Notes: generated by a model from the sequence alone, not told the origin. A stretch of 62,327 bases of DNA from Verrucomicrobiota bacterium (GCA_019247695.1 JAFBAP010000027.1:1-62327), one strand, 5' to 3'. Shown: positions 25,924 to 35,052, counted from the first letter of the stretch. Program-made: numbers and translations.

Positions 25924-26427
25924 TCAGGCGGCGCTCTGGCCTGCCCGTGACCTCAGCTCAAAACGTCTTTTTAACTCCTCAAAATGGGTCGAAGGGAACC
26001 ACTGGTATAGCATAAAATACACGAGCACGCCCGTGATTGAAACGTAAAGCCAGATCGGCAGGGTGAACTTGCCCATCCTGCGGTGCCGGTCGAAACGGGC
26101 CCGCAAGGCGGGAACCACGGTCAGGATGACCAGCGGAGGGATCGTGAATGCCAGCAACAGGTGCGTCGCCAGCAACAGGTAATAAAATAGCCGGATCCAC
26201 CCGGGATAGGTAAATCGGACCGAGCCTTCGCCCACCGCCGCCATCATCCCGAAATGGTAACAGAGGTAGCACGTCAGAAACGCCGTCGAACAAACCAGGG
26301 CGGTGACCATGCTGGTGATGTGGAGCCGCTTGCGGTCCCGGAGGATTGCCCACCAGCCGAGCGCGATAAAGCCGGTGCTCAGGGCGTTAAGGGTGGCGTT
26401 CAGCGGCGGCAAATCAAAAATGTTCAT
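25924..26427 (-). CDS. DUF420 membrane protein, cytochrome oxidase assembly-like
   Basis: A 167-residue integral membrane protein with about five hydrophobic segments. The motif HITSMVTALVCSTAFLTCYL followed by YHFG and THLLLAFTIPPLVI, then RRMGKFTLPIWLYVSITGVLVY, matches DUF420 (CtaM/YozB-type) proteins needed for haem-copper oxidase assembly. I start at 26427; longer in-frame versions would be made of GGAGTTC-type repeat sequence. It lies 84 bases upstream of the lipoprotein-resB-ccsA unit and fits a respiratory assembly theme. Confidence 0.88.
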   Translation of the reverse strand: MNIFDLPPLNATLNALSTGFIALGWWAILRDRKRLHITSMVTALVCSTAFLTCYLCYHFGMMAAVGEGSVRFTYPGWIRLFYYLLLATHLLLAFTIPPLVILTVVPALRARFDRHRRMGKFTLPIWLYVSITGVLVYFMLYQWFPSTHFEELKRRFELRSRAGQSAA

Positions 26428-26930
26428 CACGAAGGAGGCGATAGAGAATGCCACAAATGAAGAGTGTCGGGTGTCGCTCGGAGTTCGGAGTTCGGAGTTC
26501 GGAGTTTGGAGTTCGGAGCGGCAGAGAATGCCACAAGCGGAAAAATGCCACAAATGAAGAGTGGCGGGTAACGGGTAACGGGTAACGGGTGTCGGGTGTC
26601 GCTCGGAGTTCGGAGTTCGGAGTTCGGAGTTCGGAGTTCGGAGTGGCATCATGGGTGCGAGATGCCCATGTCAAGCTCCGGTTTCGTGGATTCTTTTTCT
26701 GCGTTCGTCTGCGTGTTGTGCGGATGATTCCGTCTTCCCGCCGCGTTCCGCCGAAAGATTGGATCCAGTCATAGGACGTCTCCGAGCTCCGAACCCCGAA
26801 CTCCAAACTCCGAACTCTTTCCTCTTCCCGCCGTGGTCGCCGTGGTCCGCCGTGTTCGCCGTGTGAACTCTTACGTTGTGCCCGCCACACCCGCTGCGAC
26901 CGCGGTGTGACTGTGTGAAGGATTGGCTTT
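26428..26930. repeat. Degenerate short-unit repeat island R3
   Basis: Non-coding. Contains AGAATGCCACAAATGAAGAG (twice), GGAGTTC 7-mer tandem runs at about 26480-26520 and 26605-26640, GGGTAACG 8-mers at about 26562-26595, then TTCTGCGTTCGTCTGCGTG, a right part with the 7-mer unit inverted (GAACTCC, about 26776-26816), and GCCGTGGTCGCCGTGG with GTGTGAACTCTTACGTTG. Left and right halves are partly inverted copies of each other. A promoter for ackA could lie at the right end but I cannot define it. Confidence 0.85.
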
Positions 26931-26956
26931 TCACCAAACTCAATTAGGATCTCAAC

Positions 26957-28168
26957 GTGGGATCTGAGAGCCTGAAAGTTCTGATCATCAACAGCGGCAG
27001 TTCATCGCTGAAATTCTCGTTTCTGGAAGCCGGCGCGGGCACTTTGCTGGCGGCCGGGATTGCCGAACGCCTCAACACGGACGAGGCCTCGTTTAAGGTG
27101 ACGGCGCCGGAGGCCAACCGGCAGGAAGAGCGCATACCCCGCGGAGATCACCGCAGGGCGGTTCAGATGGCCGTCGGGATTCTGACCCGGGAAATCAAGC
27201 TCGAGGTGGATGCCATCGGCCATCGCGTCGTGCATGGCGGCGAATGGTTCCGCTCCGCGGTCCGGATTGATCAGGATGTCCTCGACAAGATCGAAGCCCT
27301 CGCTTCTCTGGCGCCGCTGCACAATCCCCACAGCGCCGAAGGCATCAGATTGACGCTGGAGTTCTACCCCGGGCGCCCGCAGGTGGCCGTGTTCGACACC
27401 GCTTTTCATCACACGCTCCCGCCCGAAATGTTTTTTTACGCGGTCCCATACGAGTTCTACGAAAAGTACCGGATCCGGCGGTACGGTTTTCACGGCACCA
27501 GCTACCAGTTCATTACCGAGGAACTTGCGCGGCGCTTGAACCGGCCGGCAAAGGCACTGCAGTTTATCGCCGCGCACCTCGGCAACGGTTGCAGCGCGAC
27601 GGCAATCCGGAACGGTGAAAGCGTGGATACCACGATGGGGCTCACACCCCTGGAAGGCCTGGTCATGGGAACGCGCAGCGGTGACGTCGACCCTACCCTG
27701 CATCAGACCCTGCAGCGGCTGACCGGTGCGCGCCTCGCGGAAATCACGGATTGGTTGACCAAAAAGAGCGGCCTGCTCGGACTCTCCGGCGTGACCCACG
27801 ACATGCGGGGCATCCTTGAAGCGATCGGACGGAATAACCTGCAGGCCAAACTGGCGTTTGACGTGTTCTGCTTTCGCCTGGCCCGGGCGCTCCTCGCGCT
27901 CACGGCGTCACTCGACCGGGTCGACGCCCTCGTCTTTATGGGCGGCATTGGTGAAAACAGCGTCCCGGTACGTGCCGACGTGCTCGGCCGCCTCAAGGTT
28001 CTCGGTTGCGAAGTGGACCCGGCGCTCAACGCCGAACACGGCAAATCGTCCGGCGGCCGGATTACCCGGGCGGGCGTACCGGCCTATGTGGTCCCGACCA
28101 ACGAAGAACTGATGATCACCCGCGAGGTCGCCAGGGTGCTCGGACGGAATCAGGAGGCCGTTGCCTGA
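26957..28168 (+). CDS. ackA: Acetate kinase
   Basis: Interconverts acetyl phosphate + ADP and acetate + ATP in overflow and fermentative metabolism. The 403-residue protein starts with GTG and the signature VLIINSGSSSLKFSF; further family blocks are FDTAFHHTLPP, RRYGFHGTSYQFI, HLGNGCSATAIRNG, TTMGLTPLEGLVMGTRSGDVDP and FMGGIGENS. Full length. The pta gene follows at once, the usual ackA-pta arrangement. Confidence 0.97.
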   Translation: MGSESLKVLIINSGSSSLKFSFLEAGAGTLLAAGIAERLNTDEASFKVTAPEANRQEERIPRGDHRRAVQMAVGILTREIKLEVDAIGHRVVHGGEWFRSAVRIDQDVLDKIEALASLAPLHNPHSAEGIRLTLEFYPGRPQVAVFDTAFHHTLPPEMFFYAVPYEFYEKYRIRRYGFHGTSYQFITEELARRLNRPAKALQFIAAHLGNGCSATAIRNGESVDTTMGLTPLEGLVMGTRSGDVDPTLHQTLQRLTGARLAEITDWLTKKSGLLGLSGVTHDMRGILEAIGRNNLQAKLAFDVFCFRLARALLALTASLDRVDALVFMGGIGENSVPVRADVLGRLKVLGCEVDPALNAEHGKSSGGRITRAGVPAYVVPTNEELMITREVARVLGRNQEAVA

Positions 28169-28211
28169 CCCGGCCGCCCGGCGGCCTTCATGGATTTTCG
28201 GAGAAAGCGAA

Positions 28212-30275
28212 ATGAAACAGACATTTTTCCTGGCGCCGGTCGGGCGTTCCCTTGGCCTGACCACCGTCGCCTTGGGGACGCTGCAGGCGCTGGATCGCCG
28301 CGGTGTGAAGGTTGGTTTTTTCAAACCGTTCAATCAACGTGCGACGGACCAGGAAGAACGGTCGGTCCATTTCATCCGGGCGATCACCCATTTGCGGCCG
28401 GCGGAACCGATCCCCTTCGGACAGGCGATGCGGCTGATTTCGGAGGGCCGGCTGGACGAACTGCTCGGGGACGTGATCGCCCGCTTTGAAGAATCTACCG
28501 CCGAAAGCGAACTCGTCATCGTCGAAGGGTTGGCGCCGACGGAAAGTGAAGGTGAGGTTTCCGCCCTGAATCAAGCCCTGCTGACCGCGCTCGGCGCCCG
28601 GCTCCTGATCGTGACGTCGGCCCAGGGCAAAGACCCTGGACAGATCGACGAAGCCATCGAGTACGGCGCCAAGATCTACGGGGGCCTGGACCGGCTGGCC
28701 GGCGTGGTCGTCAACCGCTGTCCCTCAGCGGACTTTGCCAAAACCTACCGTCAGGCCAGCCGTGTGGTCGGTCGCCGGGCCGAATTGCTCGCCGCCATTC
28801 CTCGGAACGATGCCTTGCTGCTGCCGCGCGCAATCGACCTCCAGCGCCACCTGCAGGCGGAGGTGCTGCACGGCGGCGAAATGGCGTCCCGCCGGGTTAA
28901 GTCGATGTCGCTGCTGGCCCGCACCGTTCCTAACCTCCTGCACACGTTGACGCCCGGTTCCATGCTCGTGACCCCGGCGGACCGCACCGACATCATCCTG
29001 GCCGTCGCCATGGGTGCGCTGAACCGGGTGCCCCTGGCAGGCTTGATCCTGACGGGCGACACCGAGATCGATAAACGGATCATCGATTTCTGCCAGCCGG
29101 CTTTCGATACCGGGCTGCCGCTGCTGCGGGTCACGACCAACAGCTACACGACCGCTACCGCCCTCTACGAACTCAGCCCCGAGGTACCGGCCGACGACCT
29201 CGAACGGATCCGGCAAGCCATGGAGTTCGTGGCGCAATTCGTAGACGTCGATTGGTTTATTTCTCAAAGCCAGAAACCGCTGGAGATCCGGTTGTCGCCG
29301 GCGGCGTTTCTCCACCGGCTGACCGAAAAGGCTCGCGCCGCCCGGAAACGAATCGTTCTGCCTGAGGGGAATGAGCCGCGGACGATCAAGGCGGCCGCGA
29401 TCTGCACCCGGCGCGGGATCGCCCGTTGCGTTCTCCTGGCCAACCCTGCGGACGTTCAGACCGTTGCCAAGAGCCAGGACGTCACGCTGCCGCCTGACCT
29501 GGAGATCATCGAACCCGGCAAGCTCCGGGCCAACTACGCGACGCCTTTGTTCGAGGCGCGCCGGAACAAGGGCCTTTCGCGCGAGATGGCTGAAAGCCAG
29601 CTGGAAGATAACGTGGTGCTCGGAACGATGATGCTCTACCTAGGAGAAGTCGATGGCCTCGTCTCCGGGGCGGTGCACTCGACGGCCAACACCATCCGGC
29701 CGGCTTTGCAGGTCATCAAAACCAAGCCGGGCGCCAAAACGGTGTCGTCGATTTTCTTCATGTGCCTGCCGGAACAGGTGCTCGTCTATGGTGATTGCGC
29801 CGTGGTACCCGACCCGGATGTGGAGACGCTGGCCGACATCGCCATCCAGAGCGCCGATTCCGCCGCAGCCTTCGGCATCGAACCGCGCGTGGCCATGATC
29901 AGTTATTCGACCGGCACCTCCGGCTCCGGAGTTGACGTCGAAAAGGTGCGCGCGGCAACCGAACTGGCAAAAAAGTTGCGTCCCGATCTTTTGCTCGATG
30001 GGCCCCTCCAGTACGATGCGGCGTTTATCCCGGAAGTGGCCCGCGCCAAAGCGCCTGACAGCCCGGTGGCCGGACGCGCCACGGTCTTTATTTTCCCCGA
30101 CCTGAACACCGGCAACACCACCTACAAGGCCGTCCAGCGCAGCGCCAACGTTGTCAGCATCGGGCCGATGCTGCAGGGGTTGCGCCGGCCGGTAAACGAT
30201 TTGTCTCGCGGCGCCCTGGTCGACGACATCGTCTACACCATCGCCCTGACCGCCATCCAGGCAACCCAGGACTGA
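28212..30275 (+). CDS. pta: Phosphate acetyltransferase
   Basis: Interconverts acetyl-CoA and acetyl phosphate. The 687-residue protein has the long three-domain layout of E. coli Pta: a P-loop-like N-terminal domain (FLAPVGRSLGLTTVALGTLQ, FFKPFNQ), a central DRTGG-like domain starting near 225 (ADRTDIILAVAMGALN), and the C-terminal catalytic domain from about 365 (ARKRIVLPEGNEPRTIKAA, VSGAVHSTANTIRPALQVI, FPDLNTGNTTYKAVQRSA). I start at 28212 (MKQTFFLAPVG); an upstream start at 28161 would overlap ackA by 8 bases. The stop lies 2 bases before a large inverted repeat. Confidence 0.96.
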   Translation: MKQTFFLAPVGRSLGLTTVALGTLQALDRRGVKVGFFKPFNQRATDQEERSVHFIRAITHLRPAEPIPFGQAMRLISEGRLDELLGDVIARFEESTAESELVIVEGLAPTESEGEVSALNQALLTALGARLLIVTSAQGKDPGQIDEAIEYGAKIYGGLDRLAGVVVNRCPSADFAKTYRQASRVVGRRAELLAAIPRNDALLLPRAIDLQRHLQAEVLHGGEMASRRVKSMSLLARTVPNLLHTLTPGSMLVTPADRTDIILAVAMGALNRVPLAGLILTGDTEIDKRIIDFCQPAFDTGLPLLRVTTNSYTTATALYELSPEVPADDLERIRQAMEFVAQFVDVDWFISQSQKPLEIRLSPAAFLHRLTEKARAARKRIVLPEGNEPRTIKAAAICTRRGIARCVLLANPADVQTVAKSQDVTLPPDLEIIEPGKLRANYATPLFEARRNKGLSREMAESQLEDNVVLGTMMLYLGEVDGLVSGAVHSTANTIRPALQVIKTKPGAKTVSSIFFMCLPEQVLVYGDCAVVPDPDVETLADIAIQSADSAAAFGIEPRVAMISYSTGTSGSGVDVEKVRAATELAKKLRPDLLLDGPLQYDAAFIPEVARAKAPDSPVAGRATVFIFPDLNTGNTTYKAVQRSANVVSIGPMLQGLRRPVNDLSRGALVDDIVYTIALTAIQATQD

Positions 30276-30277
30276 AA

Positions 30278-30615
30278 AAGTTCGGCGCTCGGTCACACGG
30301 CGGGCACGGCGGGTTGGGCGGGCACGACGTAAGAGTTCACACGGCGAACACGGCGGGCCACGGCGACCACGGCGAGAAGATAAATCATCCGCAGAAGACG
30401 CAGAAAAGGACAAAACGTCCACAGATTACGCAGATTACACAGATTCAAGGCATCCAAACCTTACCCACGTGAGGTATGGATGCCTTCCTCTGCGTGTTCT
30501 GCGGATGATTTATCTTCTCGCCGTGGTCGCCGTGGCCCGCCGTGTTCGCCGTGTGAACTCTTACGTCGTGCCCGCCCAACCCGCCGTGCCCGCCGTGTGA
30601 CCGAGCGCCGAACTT
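30278..30615. repeat. Large inverted repeat (R4) between convergent pta and lacI
   Basis: The left arm (about 30278-30401) and right arm (about 30492-30615) are near-perfect inverted copies of about 120 bp, each built from the GCCGTGGTCGCC / GTGTGAACTCTTACG / TCTGCGGATGATT blocks. The loop contains ACAGATTACGCAGATTACAC and a smaller inner hairpin, AAGGCATCC (about 30448) with GGATGCCTT (about 30478). The right arm ends inside the stop codon of the LacI gene. It may act as a bidirectional transcript end; no U-tract is present. Confidence 0.9.
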
Positions 30616-31624
30616 ACAAGGGCGCCGGCCCGGTAGAATCGCGCACGATCAGCTTTGCCGGCAGCACGATGCGGCAGCCCGGTCCAACCCGGCTGCCGCG
30701 GATGCGCTCCAAAAGGTAGGTGGCGGCCGATGCGCCGAGCTCTCGAATCGGTTGGGCGATCGAGGTCAATGCCGGTAGAACGTAGCGCCCCAGCTCCACC
30801 CCGTCGAAGCCGATAATCGATAAGGCGCCCGGAACCGAAAGATTGCGTTGATACGCGTAGCGCATCGTCCCGATCGCCAGGACATCGGTCACGGCAAAAA
30901 GCGCGGTTAACCCGGGGCTTCGATTGAACAGGTACTCAGTTGCGGCATACCCGCTCTCCAAAGTCAGATCCACGGCCTCAGCGATCCAGTGCGCGTGCGG
31001 CTTGATCCCCGCCTCCTGCAATGCTCGACGGTAGCCGCCCACACGCGGAGGCAAGACGCTGATGTTGGATCGTCCGGTGATGCAGCCGATCCGGCGGTGG
31101 CCAAGCTCGAGGAGGTGCCGGGTAGCTTCGTAACCGGCGCGCTCCTGATCAACCGTAACCGCGTCAGCATCGAAGCCAGGGGGAATTCGATCGACGAACA
31201 CCACCGGCACCAAAACCTTTCGCAGTAGCTCCACGAGCGCCGTGAAGTCGCCCACGGCGGAGATCAGGAGCCCGTCAACGCGCTTTTGTAACAGGCTGCG
31301 GATGTGGGCTTCCTGCCGTACCGAATCCTCGTAGGAATTGCATAAGAGAAGCGAGACCTGATTTTGGAAACAGACCTCCTCGATCTCCGAAACCAACTGA
31401 GCGAAGAACGGGTCAGCAGTATTGGCCAGAAGCATGCCGATGGTCCCCGTCGTCCGGCGCCGGAGCGCCCGGGCCACGCCGCTGGGGACGTAATTGAGCG
31501 CCTTGGCAGCGTCCTGGACAGACTGTTTGATCTTGGGACTGACGGGCCGGCTGTCGTTTAATACATGGGACACCGTGGTGTAGGAAACCCCGGCCGCCCT
31601 GGCGATGTCTTTAATGGTAGGCAT
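30614..31624 (-). CDS. LacI/PurR-family transcriptional regulator, paralog 1
   Basis: A 336-residue regulator with DNA-binding domain TIKDIARAAGVSYTTVSHVL, hinge NYVPSGVARALRRR, and a sugar-binding-type effector domain (GTIGMLLANTADPFFAQLV to GALSIIGFDGVELGRYVLPA). It resembles the PurR/RbsR branch (CFQNQVSLLLCNSYED, QKRVDGLLI). It is a close paralog of the regulator at 38770-39780, with recognition helices identical at almost all positions. No obvious target gene is adjacent; it converges on pta and its stop sits in an inverted repeat. Effector unknown. Confidence 0.92.
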   Translation of the reverse strand: MPTIKDIARAAGVSYTTVSHVLNDSRPVSPKIKQSVQDAAKALNYVPSGVARALRRRTTGTIGMLLANTADPFFAQLVSEIEEVCFQNQVSLLLCNSYEDSVRQEAHIRSLLQKRVDGLLISAVGDFTALVELLRKVLVPVVFVDRIPPGFDADAVTVDQERAGYEATRHLLELGHRRIGCITGRSNISVLPPRVGGYRRALQEAGIKPHAHWIAEAVDLTLESGYAATEYLFNRSPGLTALFAVTDVLAIGTMRYAYQRNLSVPGALSIIGFDGVELGRYVLPALTSIAQPIRELGASAATYLLERIRGSRVGPGCRIVLPAKLIVRDSTGPAPL

Positions 31625-31637
31625 GGGTCATCGTTCG

Positions 31638-31849
31638 TCAGCGGGCCGCGGCCGCGATATAGGCCGCGTCCTTCCAGTCGAGCAGATCGTACATGCCCGG
31701 CCACGGTAGCGACAAGCCCGCAGGCGGCAAAAAGCTTGCCGGGTCAGGATGGATGCCGTGATCCCGATCGCCTCGGGTCGATGTCGCAGCGCATAACTCA
31801 AAAACTTACTGGTCCTGACCAGATCGTCTTCACTCCATCCATTACCCAT
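31638..31849 (-). pseudogene. kptA: Remnant of kptA (RNA 2'-phosphotransferase), truncated
   Basis: The first 30 codons (DDLVRTSKFLSYALRHRPEA) match the N-terminus of KptA/Tpt1 RNA 2'-phosphotransferases, which remove 2' phosphates from RNA using NAD. Similarity stops after about 31760, where the family should continue with a glycine-tryptophan region; the rest of the frame is unrelated. In another frame the sequence from about 31768 to the TGA at 31638 reads like the end of a different protein (PGMYDLLDWKDAAYIAAAAR), so two fragments seem to be joined. The start overlaps the DUF1697 stop by 8 bases, an intact operon junction on that side. Confidence 0.7.
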
Positions 31850-32363
31850 AAGGAAGGCCCGCAGATATTTCGGCGAGCTTCGCCACCGTGTTCAGATTGC
31901 GTGCAGTTCCGGCCTGGGCGGCCGGGATCTTCAGTCTGGAACCGGCCATGCCCCCACCATAATGGACGTAGATTTCTCGCCGCCCGAGCCGGATCTCTTC
32001 ATCCTTCCGCCCGGTCACGCCTTTCAGGGCGTCGGCAGGCGGCGGTCCGTCCAGAAAAATGGCCACCGTTCGACCGGGCACCGCGTGCGGAAACGGGTTT
32101 TCATTTAGAACGGCAGCAATCTCCGCTGCGGTGCGCACGAGCACCCCGACCCGTTTCCCGATACAGGCTTCCAACCCCATCTCGAGCGCCGCCTTGACCT
32201 GCGGCTCCGATTTTGCGCTCCGGAAGACGACGTTGCCGCTGGCGATGTAGGTTCGAACCGCTTCGAAGCCTGCGGCTTCGCACACGGCTTTAAGCTGCCG
32301 CATCGGCAACTTGCCGGTGCCGCCGACGTTTACCGCCCGCAAAAGGGCTATGAAGACCGGCAT
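31842..32363 (-). CDS. DUF1697 family protein
   Basis: A 173-residue protein of the DUF1697 family: MPVFIALLRAVNVGGTGKLPM at the start, FEAVRTYIASGNVVFRS, and FLDGPPPADAL. These small cytoplasmic alpha/beta proteins are common in soil bacteria; their biochemical function is not established. I start at 32363 because upstream residues are not family-like. It is followed by the truncated kptA with an 8-base overlap. Confidence 0.9.
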   Translation of the reverse strand: MPVFIALLRAVNVGGTGKLPMRQLKAVCEAAGFEAVRTYIASGNVVFRSAKSEPQVKAALEMGLEACIGKRVGVLVRTAAEIAAVLNENPFPHAVPGRTVAIFLDGPPPADALKGVTGRKDEEIRLGRREIYVHYGGGMAGSRLKIPAAQAGTARNLNTVAKLAEISAGLPYG

Positions 32364-32537
32364 CCCGCAAACCTGGACCGAAACGATGAAAATGCCACAC
32401 ATGCCACAAGCGAGCGTGTTCCTTGCCGGCGCGGTTGCCTTTTTACGCGCGCCTGCGCAAAATCGGTGTCCTCGACGGCGTTGGTCGTTCGTCGTGGCAT
32501 TGAAATGGAAACCAACCACAGCGCTACGAAACCGAAT

Positions 32538-32942
32538 ATGAGCACACAATCCCCAAACGAATACCTGCTGCTGTTCCGCGGAACCGGGTGGTACCAACAA
32601 CTTTCGCCGGAAGAAATTCAGGAGGTAATGGGGCGATGGACGGCGTGGTTCGAACGTTTAAGCCGCGAAGGGAAGCTTAAATCGGGTTTGCCGTTGCAGC
32701 ACGAGGGCAAGATTATCACCGGAAAGAACGGGCGCAGCGTCGCCGACGGGCCTTTCGCCGAGTCCAAGGAAGCCATCGGCGGCTTCTTTCTACTGCAGGT
32801 CGATGACCCCGATGAGGCGGTCCGGATCGCCCAACAGTGCCCGGGCCTGGACTACGGTGTGAGCATCGAAGTCCGGCCGGTCGCAGAGATCTGTCTGCTG
32901 CATCGTATGCACGAAGAACAACTCGCCCAGGTGACCGTTTAA
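32538..32942 (+). CDS. YCII/DGPF-domain protein, partner of ECF42-type sigma factor
   Basis: A 134-residue YCII-related protein with the DGPF motif that names the group (ADGPFAESKEAIGGFFLL) and EYLLLFRGTGWYQQLSPEE at the start. Proteins with this motif are encoded next to ECF42 sigma factors; their exact role is unsettled. I start at 32538; the GTG at 32466 would add residues not seen in the family. It is 4 bases upstream of the sigma factor gene, so the two are co-transcribed. Confidence 0.9.
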   Translation: MSTQSPNEYLLLFRGTGWYQQLSPEEIQEVMGRWTAWFERLSREGKLKSGLPLQHEGKIITGKNGRSVADGPFAESKEAIGGFFLLQVDDPDEAVRIAQQCPGLDYGVSIEVRPVAEICLLHRMHEEQLAQVTV

Positions 32943-32946
32943 GGGT

Positions 32947-34269
32947 GTGAACGATTTCGAGAGAGCTACGCCGCCGGCCGGGGATGTTTCCCGGCTGGCG
33001 GAACACCTTTTTCGGCAGGAAGCCGGAAAGCTCGTGTCGGTCCTTACGAGGATCTTCGGGCTTGAACGCCTGCAACTGGCGGAGGACGTGGTCCAGGAAG
33101 CTTTGATCCGCGCCTTGCAGACGTGGCCTTTCTATGGGATCCCGAACAATCCGGCTGCCTGGCTCACGCAAACCGCGAAGCACCTCGCGCTCGACTTGAT
33201 TCGGAGAGAAAAGCTCTTTTATCACAAGCAGCCGGAAATCACCGCTTCGATTGAGCAATGGTCGGCCGGCTCCGGAGCGGCCGATACCCCTTTGTTGGAC
33301 GACGAAATCAAAGATGACCGCCTGCGGTTGATGTTTGCGTGCTGCCATCCCCTGGTGCCGCAAGACGCCCAGGCGGCGCTGGCGCTGAAAACGCTTTGCG
33401 GGCTCGGCACCGGCGAAATCGCGACCGCTTTCCTGACGAGCGAGGCGGCGATCGCCAAGCGGCTGACGCGAGCCCGGCAAAGGATTCGCGAGCTGCAAGT
33501 TCCCTTTGAGATCCCGGCCGGCGGCGAACTGTCCCGCCGCCTGGACGGCGTGCTGCAAACCCTTTACCTGTTGTTCAACGAAGGTTACAAGGCGTCATCC
33601 GGCGCGAATCTTACCAAAAACGAACTTTGCCACGAAGCGCTCCGCCTCACGACTTTGCTGGCCGAACACCCGAGTGGTAATCAACCCCGGGTTCACGCCT
33701 TGCTCGCGCTGATGCTGCTCAACGCCGCACGTCTGCCGGCGCGCGTGGACGCCGCGGGAAACGTCCTTCGCCTCAAGGACCAGGACCGGTCGAGTTGGAA
33801 CCGGGAGATGATCGGCCTCGGGATCCGGCACCTGGGCCAGTCAGCCGCCGGCGAAGAACTCAGCGAGTACCATCTGCAGGCCGGTATCGCTGCCTGCCAC
33901 TGTACGGCAACCGATTACCAATCCACCGACTGGGCACGCATCGCCTTCCTTTACGATCAATGGATGCAGATAACCGATTCTCCCGTCGTCGCGCTGAACC
34001 GCGCCGTTGCCGTCGCGAACGTGAAAGGTCCGGGAGCCGGGATTGAAGCGGTCGAGGCCATTCGAAACCGGACACACCTGGAATCCTATTACCTGTTTTA
34101 TGCGGTCCTTGGCACGTTCAAGGCGCAACTGGGTGAACTCGACGATGCTGCCGGACACTTTCGAAAGGCGGTTCAGCTTACCGGCATCAAATCTGAGCAG
34201 GCATTCCTGGCACAAAGACTCCGGGAATGTGAAAGGCAAGGCCGAAGCCGGAACCCGGTTGCTCGCTGA
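32947..34269 (+). CDS. RNA polymerase sigma factor, ECF42 type
   Basis: A 440-residue sigma factor starting with GTG. Residues 15-90 are sigma region 2 (LARIFGLERLQLAEDVVQEALIRALQ, AWLTQTAKHLALDLIRR), region 4 lies at 130-185 (ALALKTLCGLGTGEIATAFLTSEAAIAKRLTRARQRIR), and a long helical C-terminal extension of about 250 residues follows (LFNEGYKASSG, LNRAVAVANVKGPGAGIEAV). That extension and the upstream DGPF protein are hallmarks of group ECF42, which uses the extension in place of an anti-sigma factor. Target promoters are unknown; the operon may control itself. Confidence 0.92.
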   Translation: MNDFERATPPAGDVSRLAEHLFRQEAGKLVSVLTRIFGLERLQLAEDVVQEALIRALQTWPFYGIPNNPAAWLTQTAKHLALDLIRREKLFYHKQPEITASIEQWSAGSGAADTPLLDDEIKDDRLRLMFACCHPLVPQDAQAALALKTLCGLGTGEIATAFLTSEAAIAKRLTRARQRIRELQVPFEIPAGGELSRRLDGVLQTLYLLFNEGYKASSGANLTKNELCHEALRLTTLLAEHPSGNQPRVHALLALMLLNAARLPARVDAAGNVLRLKDQDRSSWNREMIGLGIRHLGQSAAGEELSEYHLQAGIAACHCTATDYQSTDWARIAFLYDQWMQITDSPVVALNRAVAVANVKGPGAGIEAVEAIRNRTHLESYYLFYAVLGTFKAQLGELDDAAGHFRKAVQLTGIKSEQAFLAQRLRECERQGRSRNPVAR

Positions 34270-34317
34270 ACGTTGAAGCGGATGGAAAAACCCGTTACGC
34301 CCCTTCTACCGGACGCA

Positions 34318-35052
34318 TCACACCCTTCGGCAGAGGTAGTCGCCGCCTAGATCCAGGATCGTGTATCTATCTTGCAGGAAGGCGCGCGCGGCGGCTTTAT
34401 CCTTGGCGGAAAGGTGCAGGTGTTCGAACAGAATTACTTCAGGACGGTATTTTGTCAGGTCGAGTTGCGAGAGAATTTTCCAGTCGTAACCCTCTGCATC
34501 GATGTGGAAAAGGCTGATCCGGTCGACGTTGTTTCGCTCCAGGAGCACCGGTAACGGGAGCGTCGGGACGTCCAGGGACACGATTAACCGGTCCGCGGCA
34601 CCGCCAACGTACCCGACAGTTCCGAGGTGTCCGACAAGATGACGGCGATCAAACGATCCGATCTGATCGAACCACCAGGGTCGTCGTGACATCGATCCCC
34701 GCGCGGCTTTATCGATGTAGTAAAATGGGCTGACTCCGGCTTGTTCTGCGATCGCCAGATTCTCAAAGCGAAAACGCGAAGCGCCGGCATAGTTGCGGCG
34801 TAATCGTTCAAACAGAAACGGAACGGGTTCGACCAAAAGCGCCGTCCAGGACGGATTTTGAAGGAGCAGCGGCCGGACGGGGTCGCCCGTCTTCCCGTCG
34901 TTCGAACCGATCTGAACGACGTAGGCGCTTTTCATGCCGGAGAAAGCCCGCTTGAGGCGACGTTCGATTCTCCATTTGTAGTATCCTCGGCGCGATGCGC
35001 GAACCGCCGTACGCAGGAAGGGAATGGACCTCAGGATTCTTCTTAGCCGCAT
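34318..35052 (-). CDS. FkbM-family methyltransferase
   Basis: A 244-residue SAM-dependent methyltransferase of the FkbM type. The SAM-binding start VVQIGSNDGKTGDPVRP near residue 45, VEPVPFLFERLRRNY, and FHIDAEGYDWKILSQLDLTKYRPEVILFEH are typical family blocks. Residues 1-40 are basic and may associate with the membrane or a partner. Such enzymes O-methylate sugars or lipids, often in cell-surface glycan synthesis. No glycosyltransferase genes are nearby, so the acceptor is unknown. Confidence 0.88.
   Translation of the reverse strand: MRLRRILRSIPFLRTAVRASRRGYYKWRIERRLKRAFSGMKSAYVVQIGSNDGKTGDPVRPLLLQNPSWTALLVEPVPFLFERLRRNYAGASRFRFENLAIAEQAGVSPFYYIDKAARGSMSRRPWWFDQIGSFDRRHLVGHLGTVGYVGGAADRLIVSLDVPTLPLPVLLERNNVDRISLFHIDAEGYDWKILSQLDLTKYRPEVILFEHLHLSAKDKAAARAFLQDRYTILDLGGDYLCRRV

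Noticed and set aside
26440-26890. Long frames in repeat islands, such as those rich in TRYPLPVTRY or SEFGVRSSEFG patterns
   Set aside because: They are translations of tandem 7- and 8-mers, with no conserved protein-like composition, and occur in several frames at once.
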